A stretch of 64,000 nucleotides of DNA from Wurfbainia villosa (taxonomy: Eukaryota > Streptophyta > Magnoliopsida > Zingiberales > Zingiberaceae), in NCBI GenBank assembly GCA_025175895.1, contig CM045992.1, positions 120,554,377 to 120,618,376 on the forward strand, written 5' to 3'. The notes beneath the pieces were generated by a model. That model had not been told where the DNA came from. It saw nothing but the letters and a program-made list of their open reading frames with translations, and made no database searches. Shown piece after piece: positions 36,446 to 48,299 of this stretch; position 1 is the first letter of the stretch; the number at the start of each line of letters is the position of its first letter. The position numbers and the translations under genes were made by a program.

Positions 36446-36551
36446 AGAGCCATGTTGGAGAAGCAGGTCACGTGCACAATGGCGAGTCGACGACTCGTCT
36501 CGTCGACTTCACGGTGTTCCTGCACGTGATCCTCTTCTCCGACATGGATCC
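36446..36551 (+). ncRNA. MIR164: MIR164 microRNA precursor hairpin
   Basis: The 5' arm at 36456-36476 reads TGGAGAAGCAGG then T then CACGTGCA, identical to plant miR164 except position 13 (T where canonical miR164 has G). The 3' arm at 36523-36543 reads CACGTGATCCTC then TTCTCCGAC, the expected star with 2-nt 3' overhangs. Pairing is continuous over the 5' seven and 3' nine positions with a small internal asymmetry at CAGG. CCATG/CATGG extend the lower stem. A terminal stem of nine pairs plus one wobble (36484-36493 with 36500-36509) closes on a 6-nt loop. In plants miR164 directs cleavage of NAC transcripts such as CUC1/CUC2, NAC1 and ORE1, controlling organ boundaries, lateral roots and ageing. 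An open frame spanning 36169-36567 covers it but has no protein-like character. Confidence 0.88.
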
Positions 36552-36559
36552 CTCACCAG

Positions 36560-37886
36560 GGAATTAAGCGAAGCAATGCGATGCGCTGCCTCTCTGCTTC
36601 AGGGAATTGGCGTCGATGTTCTTCCTTTGCAGGTTTTTTCTTTGATCTTTTCCTCTCTGTATTTCTTTTGGTAGATCAGTATCTTAACGGTCGTGATTTA
36701 GGAGTAGTTTATCGAATTTATCACTTTTATATAGATGATAGATCTGCAATTCATTTAGTCGATGAAGATAAGCAATAATAGATGAGAGTTTTAGTCTTGC
36801 GAAGATGACTTATTGATAAAATCGTATGTCAATTTACAGAATTTACAGATAAAGTATAAGTCAAATTGATTTAAAATCCTCTCTGAGATCAGAATAGTCT
36901 TCCATTGTCTTACCAATCGTATCAAAGTCCGAAGAATCTTCATGATTTATCTCATTCACACGAACTGATGGAAACTGTTAGAGTGACGATTTCAATCTCT
37001 ACGGAATAGATGACACTTAGCTCTTTTCACTGCATTAATGTTTAATTGATTGACTATACAAATATCTTTGTGATTTATAGCCTAAGCCGATTGATAAGGA
37101 TGTTTGGGATAAAGGTATCATTTTGTTTGTTACTAGTATCAGAGATGTCTAAATCTCCGGTCTGATTAACTCTGAGAATGACCAATTCGATTTTACGAAT
37201 TTCTGATAGAGTGCTCTACTAATTATCAAAATAAATCAAAAAAATATTCTCATATGTGATCGCGTCGTTTCTATAAAATAGATTCGATGTTGAAAATGTA
37301 CTCCATTTGAAAAGATAAATTTTCGATTCGCACCCGATTCAGAAATACCTATCTAAATTTTTTAAAATTCAAAGCCGAACTTATCTTTTCAGAAGATCAA
37401 ATCGTATTAGTCTTTGCTGCATTCTCAAGACGATCGGATCACTCTTTTACTATAAATAGATGAGAGTTTTATTTAATTTTATATGTTTTCAAAATTAAGC
37501 TCTATAAATTAATTGCACCCTGCGAACTTAACTAATGAAATTATGCGTGCGAATATGGATGTAGTTATTACGGATAAATATTTTAATGTTCCAAATATAT
37601 ACAACATTGACCAGTTAATTTAGCAAGCGATGAACAAAAATTATATAGTACAATTAATGGACACAAAATTTAATTAAAAATCATTTTAAAACAATAAAAA
37701 AAACCTATTATAAAATTATATTAATGACTGCTAAATGTTATAATAGTCATTCAATCTCATTTTAATTTTTTTAACAGTGATTTAGAAGAAAAAAAATTCC
37801 CCATTTTGATTAGAATAGATAATATTAATCAAATTGGCATAGTTTTTTTTATAAAATTAAATTTAAAATGATTTCATTTTATAGTT
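36560..37886. other. Intergenic, no gene seen
   Basis: The left part may contain the rest of the MIR164 primary transcript. No open frame, RNA gene or clear repeat boundary is supported. Confidence 0.45.
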
Positions 37887-37894
37887 ATTCCATG

Positions 37895-38444
37895 TAGGTA
37901 TGTTTATTGGTTCTTCAATTTCGATTCCGATTCGATTCTGATCGATTTCGGATCCATCAACGTTAGAATCGGTTAGAACCGATTCAAAATCGGTTTTGAA
38001 TTGGTTTCGATTCCAAAATTTTAATTTTGAAACCAATTCAATTCAGATCGGTTCTGAATCGATTCTAAACTGATTTTGAAACGGTTCCGAATCGATTCAG
38101 AAATAGTTCTAAATTATCTTCCTCGAACTTGAGCTTCCAAATTCATCAATCGCACCGATGATTCTATTCTTTTTTTCTGTCGCATAATAATCTCGTAAAT
38201 ATATTAGCATACTAAGAGTTTTCATCTTTAAAGTAGCAGCCGAAATCAAATCCAAATCGGAACTATAATAGGTTCCGAATCGATTCTGAACTAATTTTAA
38301 AATCGATTCAAATTTAATCGAATCAGAATCAAAACGGTTTCGATTCAGTTTCAAAATCGATTCATCTGAATCGATTTCGATTTCGAATTTAACGAATTGA
38401 TTCCGATTCAATTTCGAATCGAATCGGTCCGATAAGCACGTCTA
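37895..38444. mobile_element. Non-autonomous hAT-like element, copy 2, with 8-bp target duplication
   Basis: Ends TAGGTATGTTTATTGG and, in reverse complement, TAGACGTGCTTATCGG form the TIRs. The 8-bp flanks are ATTCCATG (37887-37894) and ATTCCATA (38445-38452), 7 of 8 identical, as expected for hAT transposons. Subterminal TTCCGATTCG/CGGTTCAGAATCG-like repeats fill both halves. The internal CTCGAACTTGAGCTTCCAAA block is shared with copy 1. On the minus strand a short frame ends IDEFGSSSSRKI, possibly a relic of a hAT transposase. Length 550 bp. Confidence 0.75.
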
Positions 38445-38452
38445 ATTCCATA

Positions 38453-39377
38453 GCTATTATAACGATGCCGTAATAAAGACATTTTCGATAGAAAAATATT
38501 ATAGGACAGCCTTTTTGAATTTTTTTTTTATATTATTAAAATAAATAATTTTATCCTTAATTTATTTGTGTCATTAGAAAACAAAGTGATTGATGGTCAA
38601 CGTAAATAAATAAAATAATTATTCTGGAGACTTTGCGTCATTTGTTTATTATTTAAATTTATTTTGATAATCGATCAAAAATTATTATGTACAAAATCAT
38701 TGCTCTTGTGTCTCAATGCTACAATTATTTGGGTGAATTGGACCAGTCTATTGTGCACACAGCTGACCACGCACCCACACCTCAAACTTAAATTCCCTTC
38801 CAACCACAAACTCCCAAAAGGAAGCTCAGACTCAAGGACCATTTCGCTTGCCCTATCGACTTTCCTCTCCCTTGCATCGTCGAGCCTCGTCGCGACTTCG
38901 CGACATAGAAGTCGATCGTCCATCTAAAATCGGACGGATGGAAGAAGCAAAGCGAGGGACTTGGATTTAGCATGAGCAACTTTTGAGAGATAGCTAAGCG
39001 GGTCCCAATGCACCTATCCCATCGATACGAATGTATTCATCAGTTGACTGATCTTTCGATCGATCGAGAGTTAATTAGAAGGGGGTACTTTCGAAGGGAA
39101 CATTTCGAAGATATTTTTATTTTTATTTTCTTTCTTTTTTTTTTTTTTCCTATTCCAAGATTACTGCTCCATGTGAAAGCAAGCTAAATGTATACATGAA
39201 CTGCTAAATGGCATTAAATTCATCGTTGAAACAGGAGAAGCAGTTGAATGAAATGAAGGTGGATGTCCAAAACGGCTTGAGTTGGTCCCCCAAGCCAATA
39301 GATTTTGGTAAACCCATTAATGGATGCACTCACAAATATCTCTTTGTCAATGAAATGACAGTTCACAATTCAAATAA
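38453..39377. other. Intergenic, no gene seen
   Basis: No frame here shows recognisable protein features. A T-rich stretch lies at about 39110-39150. Confidence 0.45.
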
Positions 39378-39930
39378 CTTTGTCCCCACGGAGATGACAT
39401 CGTAGCTAAGACACGACGGTATTTACAGATATAATGTCGGTCGATTTCGAAGAAGATCTAAAATTCTTTTTTGAATTTAAATGACTCTCACGTATCTTGG
39501 CCACCATGTCAAAGTCCACAAATATAATATCGATCAATTTCGGAGGAGATCTAAATCTCTTTTTTGGATTCAAATGACTTACGATCTTGCCACCACGCCA
39601 AAGTCCATACCTCATGGAGGAGCAATGGCTAACACATACGAAAGTTACACAACGCAACGGGTCAATCCTCGCCATGCGAGGTTCCATCCCTCCACGTGTC
39701 TTTGTTCATTACTCGGACCAGCCCACCGTGATTTACCTCTTTTACGATGGTCCGAGACGGACTGGTAGGGGCCGCTAGGTTGGCCGATCCAACCTTTGCA
39801 CAAATAGACCCCTCCGGTAATTTTCCTCTCTCACAATGACCGTGGGACGGATCGATTGGAGCCGTTAGGTTGATGATTCCACTTGTCGTAGACAATTCAA
39901 ATAACTTCAACTCCTTCGAAATGATTCGTT
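39378..39930 (+). mobile_element. SINE-like repeat, family B, with duplicated B-box segment
   Basis: Starts TGTCCCCACGGAGATGACAT, similar to the head of SINE family A, and contains B-box-like GGTCGATTTCG near 39446. The following body (GAAGATCTAAAATTC..AATGACTCTCACGTATCTTG..CCACCATGTCAAAGTCC) occurs twice, at about 39416-39515 and 39516-39607. The 3' part (AATGACCGTGGGACGGATCG, GCCGTTAGGTTGATGATTCC) recurs near 40783-40845 and 54600-54650. A short pol III-derived element with an internal duplication is the best reading. Confidence 0.45.
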
Positions 39931-40673
39931 GATTAGAGTGGTACAAATATTATTAGAATGGATACGAATCAATTATCAATGCGATGTTTAAAATTTTTAT
40001 CCGGATTCAAAAAATTTCTATTATTTTTATCAACGGAATAAGGTATATCCGTATAATCCTCGTGATTTATCTTTTTTTCATGCTAGAACCATTCAGATAA
40101 CTCCTTTTTATTTTTTTTTATGGAAAGATCTCCTTCTTTAAAATATATATATATATTAAAAGAGCAATTTTTTTTATTCTAAAAATAAATTTAGTAACTA
40201 CTATTATATTATATATTTAATTTATCTTAAAAATATCTTTGCTTGTAGTATTATTGTAGCGTATATATGACTAGCTAGTTGTTACGTTATCCTTTACTTC
40301 CAATGGTATTCTAATAGCTAAGACGTTTAACCATTAATATAACATTATTATAATATTGTCGTAGCTATCTAAATAGATGTTATAACTATTTTAAAAAGAA
40401 TTTGACTAAATTAAAATGATTTTGACTACAATGGCATCGGAAAAAGAGGTTATTGTGGTGCCTTTTTGACTATTTTTTTAAGGAATATTTATTTTTAATT
40501 CCTTGCAATTTTTAATTAAGTTTGAATAATTTTAATTAAATTGATAAAGAATATTTTAATTCATGCGTTATAATTTTAATTACTGCGATGTATTTTTTTT
40601 ATGTTTCCTTAAAAACGTTAATTAGTAAACGATCTGCTTTTGAATTTTGTCAAAAACAAAATGTTATATTCAG

Positions 40674-40850
40674 AAAAGATCTAAAGTTCTTTTTTAGATT
40701 CAGATATTTTTTTAGATTCAGATGATCTTCACGTGTTTTGATTATCACGTCAAGATCCATAAGACCTCTCGATTTATCTCACTCACAATGATCGTGGGAC
40801 AGATCGATGTGATCATTAGGTTAACGATTCTAATCTTTTGCAGATAAAAG
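40674..40850 (+). mobile_element. SINE family B fragment
   Basis: Shares AAAGATCTAAAGTTCTTTTT, ATTATCACGTCAAGATCC and CAATGATCGTGGGACAGATC with the element at 39378-39930. The head is missing. Confidence 0.4.
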
Positions 40851-41224
40851 AGATTTTTGATGCACCGATCAAATTATTATTTTTATTTAGAGATCACCCG
40901 TTCGATTTTTAAAAATAATCTCTTATAAAATAAAATAAAGCCGTGTACAATAATTTTTTTTTTTAATTCTATACGATGAAAACTTGATGCGCCATATTAT
41001 TATTATTTTTATAATTTGATGAAATTATTCATCTACGAATCTAGATTGAAATTTAAACGGATATATGATACTCAATAAAATTTGACGATGATTGACAAAG
41101 ACACAGAAGTAATATAATGATCGACGGCCAACAAAAAAAAAAAAAAAAAGACTATCCTGAACAAAAAAAAAAGGTGTTTCCATACGCTCTCGTCTCTCTC
41201 TTTGCCACTGCATTATATATATAC

Positions 41225-41450
41225 CCCAATTGTGCCCATTTTCGATCGCGAATCGATCAGATTCCGATCGCCTTTCGGTCGGATTTCGGTGTCGACCTGA
41301 CTGTGGTCGGATTCCGACCGGATCGCGGTCGGAATCCGATCGTCCGTCGTCGATTTTGAACTTCCAACTTGGCACAATAAGGAAGAGATGCACTGTGCAT
41401 TTCTCAATCGCTGAGAGTAGATCGTGCACGAACATACACAGATAAAGTGG
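41225..41450 (-). repeat. CCGATCGGA-rich repeat, inverted relative of units A and B
   Basis: Contains GATTCCGATCGCCTTTCGGT, GGTCGGATTCCGACCGGATC and CACTGTGCATTTCTCAATCG, reverse-complement relatives of the units at 11731 and 12086. It is followed by an (AT)n tract at about 41466-41504. Confidence 0.5.
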
Positions 41451-41460
41451 ACATGAGATC

Positions 41461-41465
<5 letters not shown>

Positions 41466-41504
<39 letters not shown>
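41466..41504. repeat. (AT)n microsatellite
   Basis: About 39 bp of perfect AT dinucleotide repeat. Confidence 0.95.
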
Positions 41505-41508
<4 letters not shown>

Positions 41509-41519
41509 AGAAAATGTCC

Positions 41520-43200
41520 TCTAAAGCTCCTTATCCGCTCCCATTGACGAACCTTTACCGCAAAGTAAAGCACTAACCTTTTTTTGTTTTTTGTTTTTTT
41601 GTTTTTCTTTTGAGACATCGAATTGAACTAACTTTACTTGTCTCACTCTCCTTCCTTTCACGTTTCCTTCGACTTTTGCATATTAAATTTTATTTTAGAT
41701 TTACATAATTCCAACTTAATTTATGGATATTTCACAATATTCCCCCCTTTTTTTTAAAAAATAATAATAATAATTAACTTTTATGAAGAAAGACGCAACG
41801 TGTATAAAGATCAAAGGAGAAGCTTTTACGAAGAGACTATTTAAATTAAATTACATGATAGGGTGACGTGGCAAATAATTAAGAAAGTTAAAAAAATAAA
41901 TATCATTCCTTCCTTTATGGCGACACATGCCTAGATGAGGGATCACATTATTTGTTAAAATATATATAAAAAAATTTATAGAACGTGGAAGAAACTTTGC
42001 GAGATGATCTCTAGTAGTCGATGACAAAGAGAGAATTAGGGTTTCGAATATTTGAAATCTCGAAGATGATCATCTTGGACTTCTCGAAGTCGTTGCGATT
42101 CTAGTAGAATTTGAACATAGAGTCATCGAGTGCCGAGTCATTTTCATTTTGATGTAAAATTATCGTGATTGAATGCGATTAAGTCATATATTTCGTCTCT
42201 TAGGACAATCGAAAGTCTTGCTTTATTATTATTATTATTATTATAAATTTAATTTAATTTTAAAATACAAGACGTGTGTCATGTTCATTACCTTCGACTC
42301 ATGCTTTTCATTTCGAACTGTTTTCATCGTACTTTTTTCATTTTGGAGTTTGAATCATAAAGACTATATAATAGTATCGAAATGTTATTGTTATTTATGT
42401 ATTTATTAAAAAATGATCAAATTTTAACTTAAAAAATAAATTTAGAAATAGAGAAAAAAATATATTGTTTTTTCAACGTAAAAATGAAAAAAAAATTGTG
42501 GGAGAAAAATTGTGGAAAAAACTAAATAGGAGACATGCTTTAAGAGGAAAAAATAAAAAAGGAAAAAGGAAAAAAAAAGTTTTAGGTGTTTGACAAAATT
42601 CCCAAACATTATCGAAATAATTTTTTTAAAAAAAAAATAAAAACTCAAAGTCGTTTGATTAAGAATAATAAATTTTTAAAAAAAATAATATTTGCATTTA
42701 ATAAAAAGGATAAACATAATCCTGCGTGGCACGATATTTAAGCCAGAGAAAGTCAAAAGGGCGGTCAGCATCTGAATTATGAGTTTCCAGAATTGTCATT
42801 TTACTTAATAAGGTTTTTATTATTTTAAAGGATTAAAATATTTAGATCATTGAAATCCTTTTTAAATGTGTATTGTAAATTCGTAATTCGAGAGTAAAAT
42901 AATAATGGTAATTAAATTAAGGGGGAAAAAGAAAAGGGAAAATTTTAAGTGTGGGAAAGAGACAGAGGAGCTTTATTTACTTGGGCGAGTTGAGGTGGGG
43001 AAGGGGAGAGGACGATGGCTTTTGGTTTGTTCCAAAAATCCCCTTTCTCCCCGTTCTTCGCAATCTCGCAGCCCAAATTTCAGTGCTAGAGAAGGAAAGG
43101 AGAATAAGAATGTGCAGCGGATGAGAAGGGAGAAGAAGAAGATTCTGTTCCTCCGTTTTGTTGTTAGATCTCAGTGCGATTTGTTCTTGCAACGGAAGAA
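41520..43200. other. AT-rich intergenic region upstream of the SMAX1-like gene
   Basis: No gene is supported. The rightmost few hundred bases become GC-richer and probably hold the promoter and leader of the SMAX1-like gene. Confidence 0.45.
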
Positions 43201-43425
43201 ATAGAGGGAAAAAATGAGATCTTTTTTGGTGTTTCGGCTTCTTTGAGTTTGAGCCATGAATCCGTTTGATTAGAATCCGTCGCCTTTTTTTTTTTTTGTT
43301 TTTTTTGTGAGATCGATCGATGAGATTTGTTGTGGGCGAATTGTGGTGGTTTGGGATTAGAAAAGATGAGATTTTGGCGACCGGAAGAGTCGTTCCGATG
43401 AGTTCGATCGATTAGGAAGGAGGGA

Positions 43426-43445
43426 GAGAGAGAGAGAGAGAGAGA
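43426..43445 (+). repeat. (GA)n tract in the SMAX1-like 5' leader
   Basis: About ten GA repeats end a few bases before the start codon. GA/CT runs are frequent near plant transcription starts. A six-codon upstream frame (ATG at 43398, stop at 43413-43415) precedes it. Confidence 0.7.
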
Positions 43446-43449
43446 AGAG

Positions 43450-46400
43450 ATGAGGGCAGGGCTGAGCACGATCCAGCAGACGCTGACGCCGGAGGCTTCG
43501 AGGGTGCTGACGGAATCCATCGGTGAGGCTGCGCGACGGTGCCACGGGCAGACGACGCCGCTCCACGTCGCGGCGACCCTCCTCGCCGCCCCCGCCGGCC
43601 TACTCCGCCAGGCATGCATCCGCTCGCACCCGCAGTCGTCCCACCCACTACAGTGCCGCGCCCTCGAGCTCTGTTTTTCTGTTGCCCTAGACCGCCTCCC
43701 AGCCGCCAATCTCGGCCATGCCGCGGCCACCGAGCCTCCCATCTCGAACGCGCTCATGGCGGCCCTCAAGCGCGCCCAGGCAAACCAGCGCCGCGGGTGC
43801 CCCGAGCAGCAGCAACAGCCACTCCTCGCCGTCAAGGTCGAGCTGGAGCAGCTTCTGATGTCGATCCTCGACGACCCCTCTGTCAGCCGTGTGATGCGAG
43901 AGGCCAGCTTCTCTTCCACCGCTGTCAAGGCCGCCGTCGAGCAATCCATCTCCTCCTCTTCTTTTTCCGCCGCCGCAACCTCCGCTGGACCCGAGCCGTC
44001 CGTGATTTCTCTCGCCGCTGCCTCTCCCGCTCCCTCCACCTCTCTCCTTCCCATCCTCACCAATCGCGCCGCCGCCTCCCGCAACATCTACCTCAATCCC
44101 CGCCTCCATCAGCACCAGAGTAGCAACGGCGATGCCGCCCCGATCGCTGCCGGAGGTGCCGCTGATCATCCGCGAGCCGAGGAAGTGAAGCGTATCCTGG
44201 ACATCCTCTCGAGATCCAGAAAGCGAAACCCCATCCTCGTCGGAGACTGCAATCTCGACGCCGTGATGCGAGATGTGCTCCAGAGGATTCAATCGACGGA
44301 CGCCTCACCGCAGCTGCGGAACGCCCAAGTTATCCCCTTTGCAAGGAATCTCGCCGCAGCCGTCCCCGCCCCCGACCATTCCCAAATCACCACCAAGATC
44401 AGGGAGCTCGGCAGATCGATCGAGTCCACGATCAGCAGCGGTGAGCGAGGCGTGATCGTCGATCTAGGAGACCTCAAATGGCTCATGGAGACCCCAGGTG
44501 CTGGCTCAATCCAACCACAAAAGCCAACCATCTCTGAGGCCGGACGGGTGGCAGTGGAGGAGATGGGAAAGCTTCGGAAGCAGTTCGAAGACGGCTGCAG
44601 TCTATGGTTCATCGGCGCAGCAACTTCAGCGACGTTCATCCGGTGTCAGGTGTACCACCCGACAATGGAGAACGACTGGGATCTTCAAGCCGTGCCAATC
44701 GCATCGAGGTCATCCCTCCCTGCCATGTTCCCAAGGTAGAATCTTTATCCTCCTCTTCCTGATCTTTCAGTCGCAACATTTGGATTGCATTTAGTTTCAC
44801 AGTTTCTATATGATGCAATCCATGGATGAGCAGTGCATCCCTATTGGAACACTTATGATCACTAGAACCTATTGTGTTCTTCACTATTATGGATTCTTTA
44901 CTGTTTTGGATTCTTCTGAATGAATTAGGAACCCCAACGACAGAAATTCTTGTATCTCTGCTTTACCTTCTTAGATTCTATAGTTGAGCAATCTATTTCT
45001 GGTTCGACTTGCAGGTTCGGGGGAAGTGGCATCAGTGGCAACTCTGTAGAGGGTCTGACAGCATCTAAAGCTCTAATGGCAATCGGTGCCACTGCAGTTC
45101 CCCTTAAACGAGCATCGGAGAGCTCCGATCCCTCTTCCGGAAGAACAACCCTTTGCCCTCTGTGCACGGAGGGCTACGAGCGCGAACTGGCCAAACTCGT
45201 CGCTAAGGAATTCGAGAAGTACTCTGCGAAGCCGAACGAGGGCGAGGAATTGCCGCAGTGGTTACAGGTTGCCAAGCTTAGCGGTGCCGGCAACGCCGTG
45301 GCCTCTGCTGCTCCTCTTCAGGTCTGAATCAAGTGCCGATCGTATGGCTCCTGCGCTATCTGTCTGTGACGAGGTTGACAATGTGTTGCCGTGTTCTTGT
45401 GCAGTGCAAGGAGGAGGGACTGCTCTGGAAGAATAGCACCGAAGAGCTTCTGCGGAGATGGAGCGAAACTTGTTCCAGACTTCATCAGAGTCACCGTCAA
45501 TCGCCGCCCATTGGCTCTAAGATTTTCTTATCTTCCGCACTATCCGACAAGCCTTTCAGTGCTCTGAGACCGCATCCAGCGGCGGAGGCCAAGTCGACCT
45601 CATCGCGAACCCTGAGAGAAGTTAGTCCTCCTGGCTGCCCAGTGAAGACCGATCTAGTCCTCGGGAGCTCAGCAGTTTCCAATTGTTCCCTGGAGAAGAC
45701 GCACAAGGAGCGAGTCAAGGATTTCAACGGCTGTGCGCCGGTCATGTTGCTCGGTGGTCCGCCGCAGAGGGCCAAAGTCACTGCCATTTCTGACACGGAC
45801 ATGGACATGTTCAAGAGGCTACTCAAGGGGCTCACAGAGCGAGTCAGTTGGCAGCCTGAAGCAGCTTCGGCCGTCGCCAACGCCGTCATGCGATGCAAAT
45901 CCGGCAATGGAAAGAAGCGGGGAGGTGCCACTAAAGGCGATACTTGGCTGCTTCTCCTCGGGCCCGACAAGGTCGGCAAGAAGAAGATAGCCACCACTCT
46001 GTCCGAGGTAGTTTTTGGTGCTGGTCCTGCGCTCATTAACTTCGGCCGTGCTCCGTGCGCCATCGACAATGGCGAAGAGTCGAATAATAATTTAAATCAC
46101 CGCGGAAAGACGCTGATGGACCGAACTGTGGAAGCGGTGCGGAGGAACCCTTTCGCCATGGTCGTACTCGAGAACGTAGATCAAGCAGACATGCTGACGC
46201 AGAGTAAGATCAAGCAAGCGATACAGAGGGGCCGTCTCCTCGACTCGAATGGTCGGGAGGTCAGTTTAGGGAGCATCATCTTCGTCCTCACTGCAGATTG
46301 GCTACCGGAAGAGCTCAAGTGCTCGTATCATTCCTTTATCCAGTATGAGCAGAGCATACTGGATTTAGCTTATGGTGGAACGGAGTTGGAGCTTACCGCC

Positions 46401-47003
46401 GGGGATCGGCCTGGGAAACGCCATCCAAACTGGATTTGTGACAGTGACCGACCGATGAAGCTGAGGAAGGAGTCTTCCCTTTCGCTCGATCTGAACTTAT
46501 CCATTGGAGTCGACGCCGCCGCCGAGGCGGGGGAAGGGTCGCGGAACTCCAGCGACATCACCACTGAGCATGAATGCGATAAGGGCAGGCTCGCCGTCAA
46601 CAACCCACCGTCATCCTTGCCGCCGGAACTCATTGAGCTAGTCGACGAAGCTGTGACATTCAAGCCATTCGACTTTGCTCAGCTCCAAAGTCGCATTCGC
46701 GACTCCGTGTCGGCGAAATTCACGACTATCATGGGCCAGGGACGGACGATAAGGATCGACGACGATGCGATCGACCGAATAGTAGGCGGTCTGTGGCTCA
46801 GTGGTGCAGCTCTGGACGAATGGGTCGAGAGGGTGCTGGTTCCTAGCTTGAGACAACTAAGAGACAACGTGAAGGCCGACTGTGCCGGCCTCCTCGTCAT
46901 CCGGCTATCGACGATAAAAAGGCACCAATTGCCGAGAAACAGAATCGACGACTGGTTGCCGACGACCGTAGCCATTGCCATCGACGGCAACCACGACAGT
47001 TAA
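43450..47003 (+). CDS. SMAX1: SMAX1-like Clp/AAA-type repressor (karrikin/KL signalling)
   Basis: Three exons, 43450-44735, 45015-45321 and 45405-47003, give 1063 residues. The N-terminus (MRAGLSTIQQTLTPEASRVL) and the double Clp-N domain are near-identical in style to SMAX1, the target of the KAI2-MAX2 receptor pathway, rather than to the D53/SMXL6-8 clade. Degenerate AAA features follow: P-loop-like GPDKVGKKK (about 717), the RGKT motif (about 764) needed for MAX2-dependent degradation of D53-type proteins, and an EAR motif LDLNL (about 892) that recruits TOPLESS co-repressors. In Arabidopsis SMAX1 represses germination and seedling photomorphogenesis. Intron positions and length fit the family. 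The start is the first ATG after a GA run. The coding sequence is strongly GC-rich. SMAX1 versus SMXL3 identity is not fully settled by eye. Confidence 0.93.
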
Positions 47004-48146
47004 AGCAGTTAGAACCCCGACGGGTGGAATTTTTTTTGCAGCAGCATGTATATACTAGTTCAGAACTTCTTTCTTCTAGAGTTAATAATGGTGGATATTG
47101 GGATAGGAAGCTGGAGAAATCTCACACCCCATATGATTCATTACGATTTACGATAAGAATAATCTGTTCCACAATATTCTTTTTTTTTTTTTTTTGTTGA
47201 TTTTGTCCTGGACATCTTGTTTGTTCTTCTTCATCACTGATATTATAAGAAAAGAAAATACACCATCTGGAATGGAATGATTTCTTCTTCTTCTTCCTCC
47301 TCTTCTTCTCTGATTGCTGCCATGAATGATGAAGCTCTAGCTTTGTCTCCAATACACCACCATGTAAGTCGTGGTGGTCCGAGTGTCTGTGGGATCTGTC
47401 GGCTTACAGTTGGATTGTTGGTGACATCGCAACCACTTCATTGGGTTGTGGATGAGGATGGAAGCGAAATCGATTCGCTCAAAAAAGGTTTTTGTTTTTT
47501 TGCTCGAAGAACATTTAAGTGTGCAAGGACAAGTCCCCAGGTTGCATGAGAGAGGTGGGAGGAAGATGTTCATCAGGGCCTTTACCCTGGGGAGGTGCCA
47601 TGACTTGACATTTCTTGGCACTGACTCCGAGCAGAAGATCCACTTGCCTTTTAGCATCTCAATTCTTCAGAGCATCAAATCAGTGGGAGGAGTGGCCACC
47701 TCCATCAATCAACCACCACCCACTCCATTAACCTTTGCCTTTTCCAAGGAACCAAATTGACATAGTACACTTCCATTTTTTTCTCCCTTTCCTTTTCTTT
47801 TCTTTTTTTTTTTTTCTTTTTCTTTTTAATGGATGGACATATCCGAAGTCTTATATTTTTCAAAAAGTATATTATAATTTAAAAATTATCAAATATCATA
47901 TTTAATTCTTTCATCAATAATATTATTTTTTAAAAATCAATATCATAGTCAAATATCACAGAGACTCTGGAGTATAATTGCATATTTTCTTTATATTCTT
48001 AAGATTTTCTTTTTATAATTTAATAGTTAGTTTCAAAATTTTAAATCATCTATATCTATGGATGAGTTTTAATTAAAACTCATTGATAATATTAGTATAT
48101 TTTGATTGAATTTAATTTAAATTTGATAATTTCCTATGGTGATCCT

Positions 48147-48299
48147 AAGTTCAACCGTGTCTTAAAATCTCAATTTTATAGTCTTTCTAATTATATATAA
48201 TATATATATACTAATTATCACATGAATGAATTTTACAAAATATATTGTGCATCATTAGAAACACTTTGAAGTTGAGATTTTTAAAGCACAATCGAACTC
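48147..48299. repeat. Imperfect inverted repeat (foldback)
   Basis: AAGTTCAACCGTGTCTTAAA...TCTCAATTTT at 48147-48178 pairs with TTGAGATTTTTAAAGCACAA...TCGAACT at about 48272-48298. The loop is about 90 bp. It could be a degraded MITE or chance; no target duplication was found. Confidence 0.4.

Noticed and set aside
36169..36567. Plus-strand 132-codon frame with a poly-leucine run
   Set aside because: The leucines come from a CTT microsatellite and the C-terminal third is the MIR164 hairpin; no protein-like conservation.
38664..38930. Overlapping short frames on both strands
   Set aside because: No recognisable motif, no splice context, ordinary composition.
41025..41618. Minus-strand 197-codon frame with Tyr-Ile repeats
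   Set aside because: Created by an (AT)n microsatellite and repeat DNA.
43164..44087. Minus-strand 307-codon open frame
   Set aside because: Antisense shadow of the GC-rich SMAX1-like first exon; no family resemblance.
47277..47760. Short plus-strand frames after the SMAX1-like gene
   Set aside because: Begin in a TTC/serine-run and lie in probable 3' UTR; no family resemblance.
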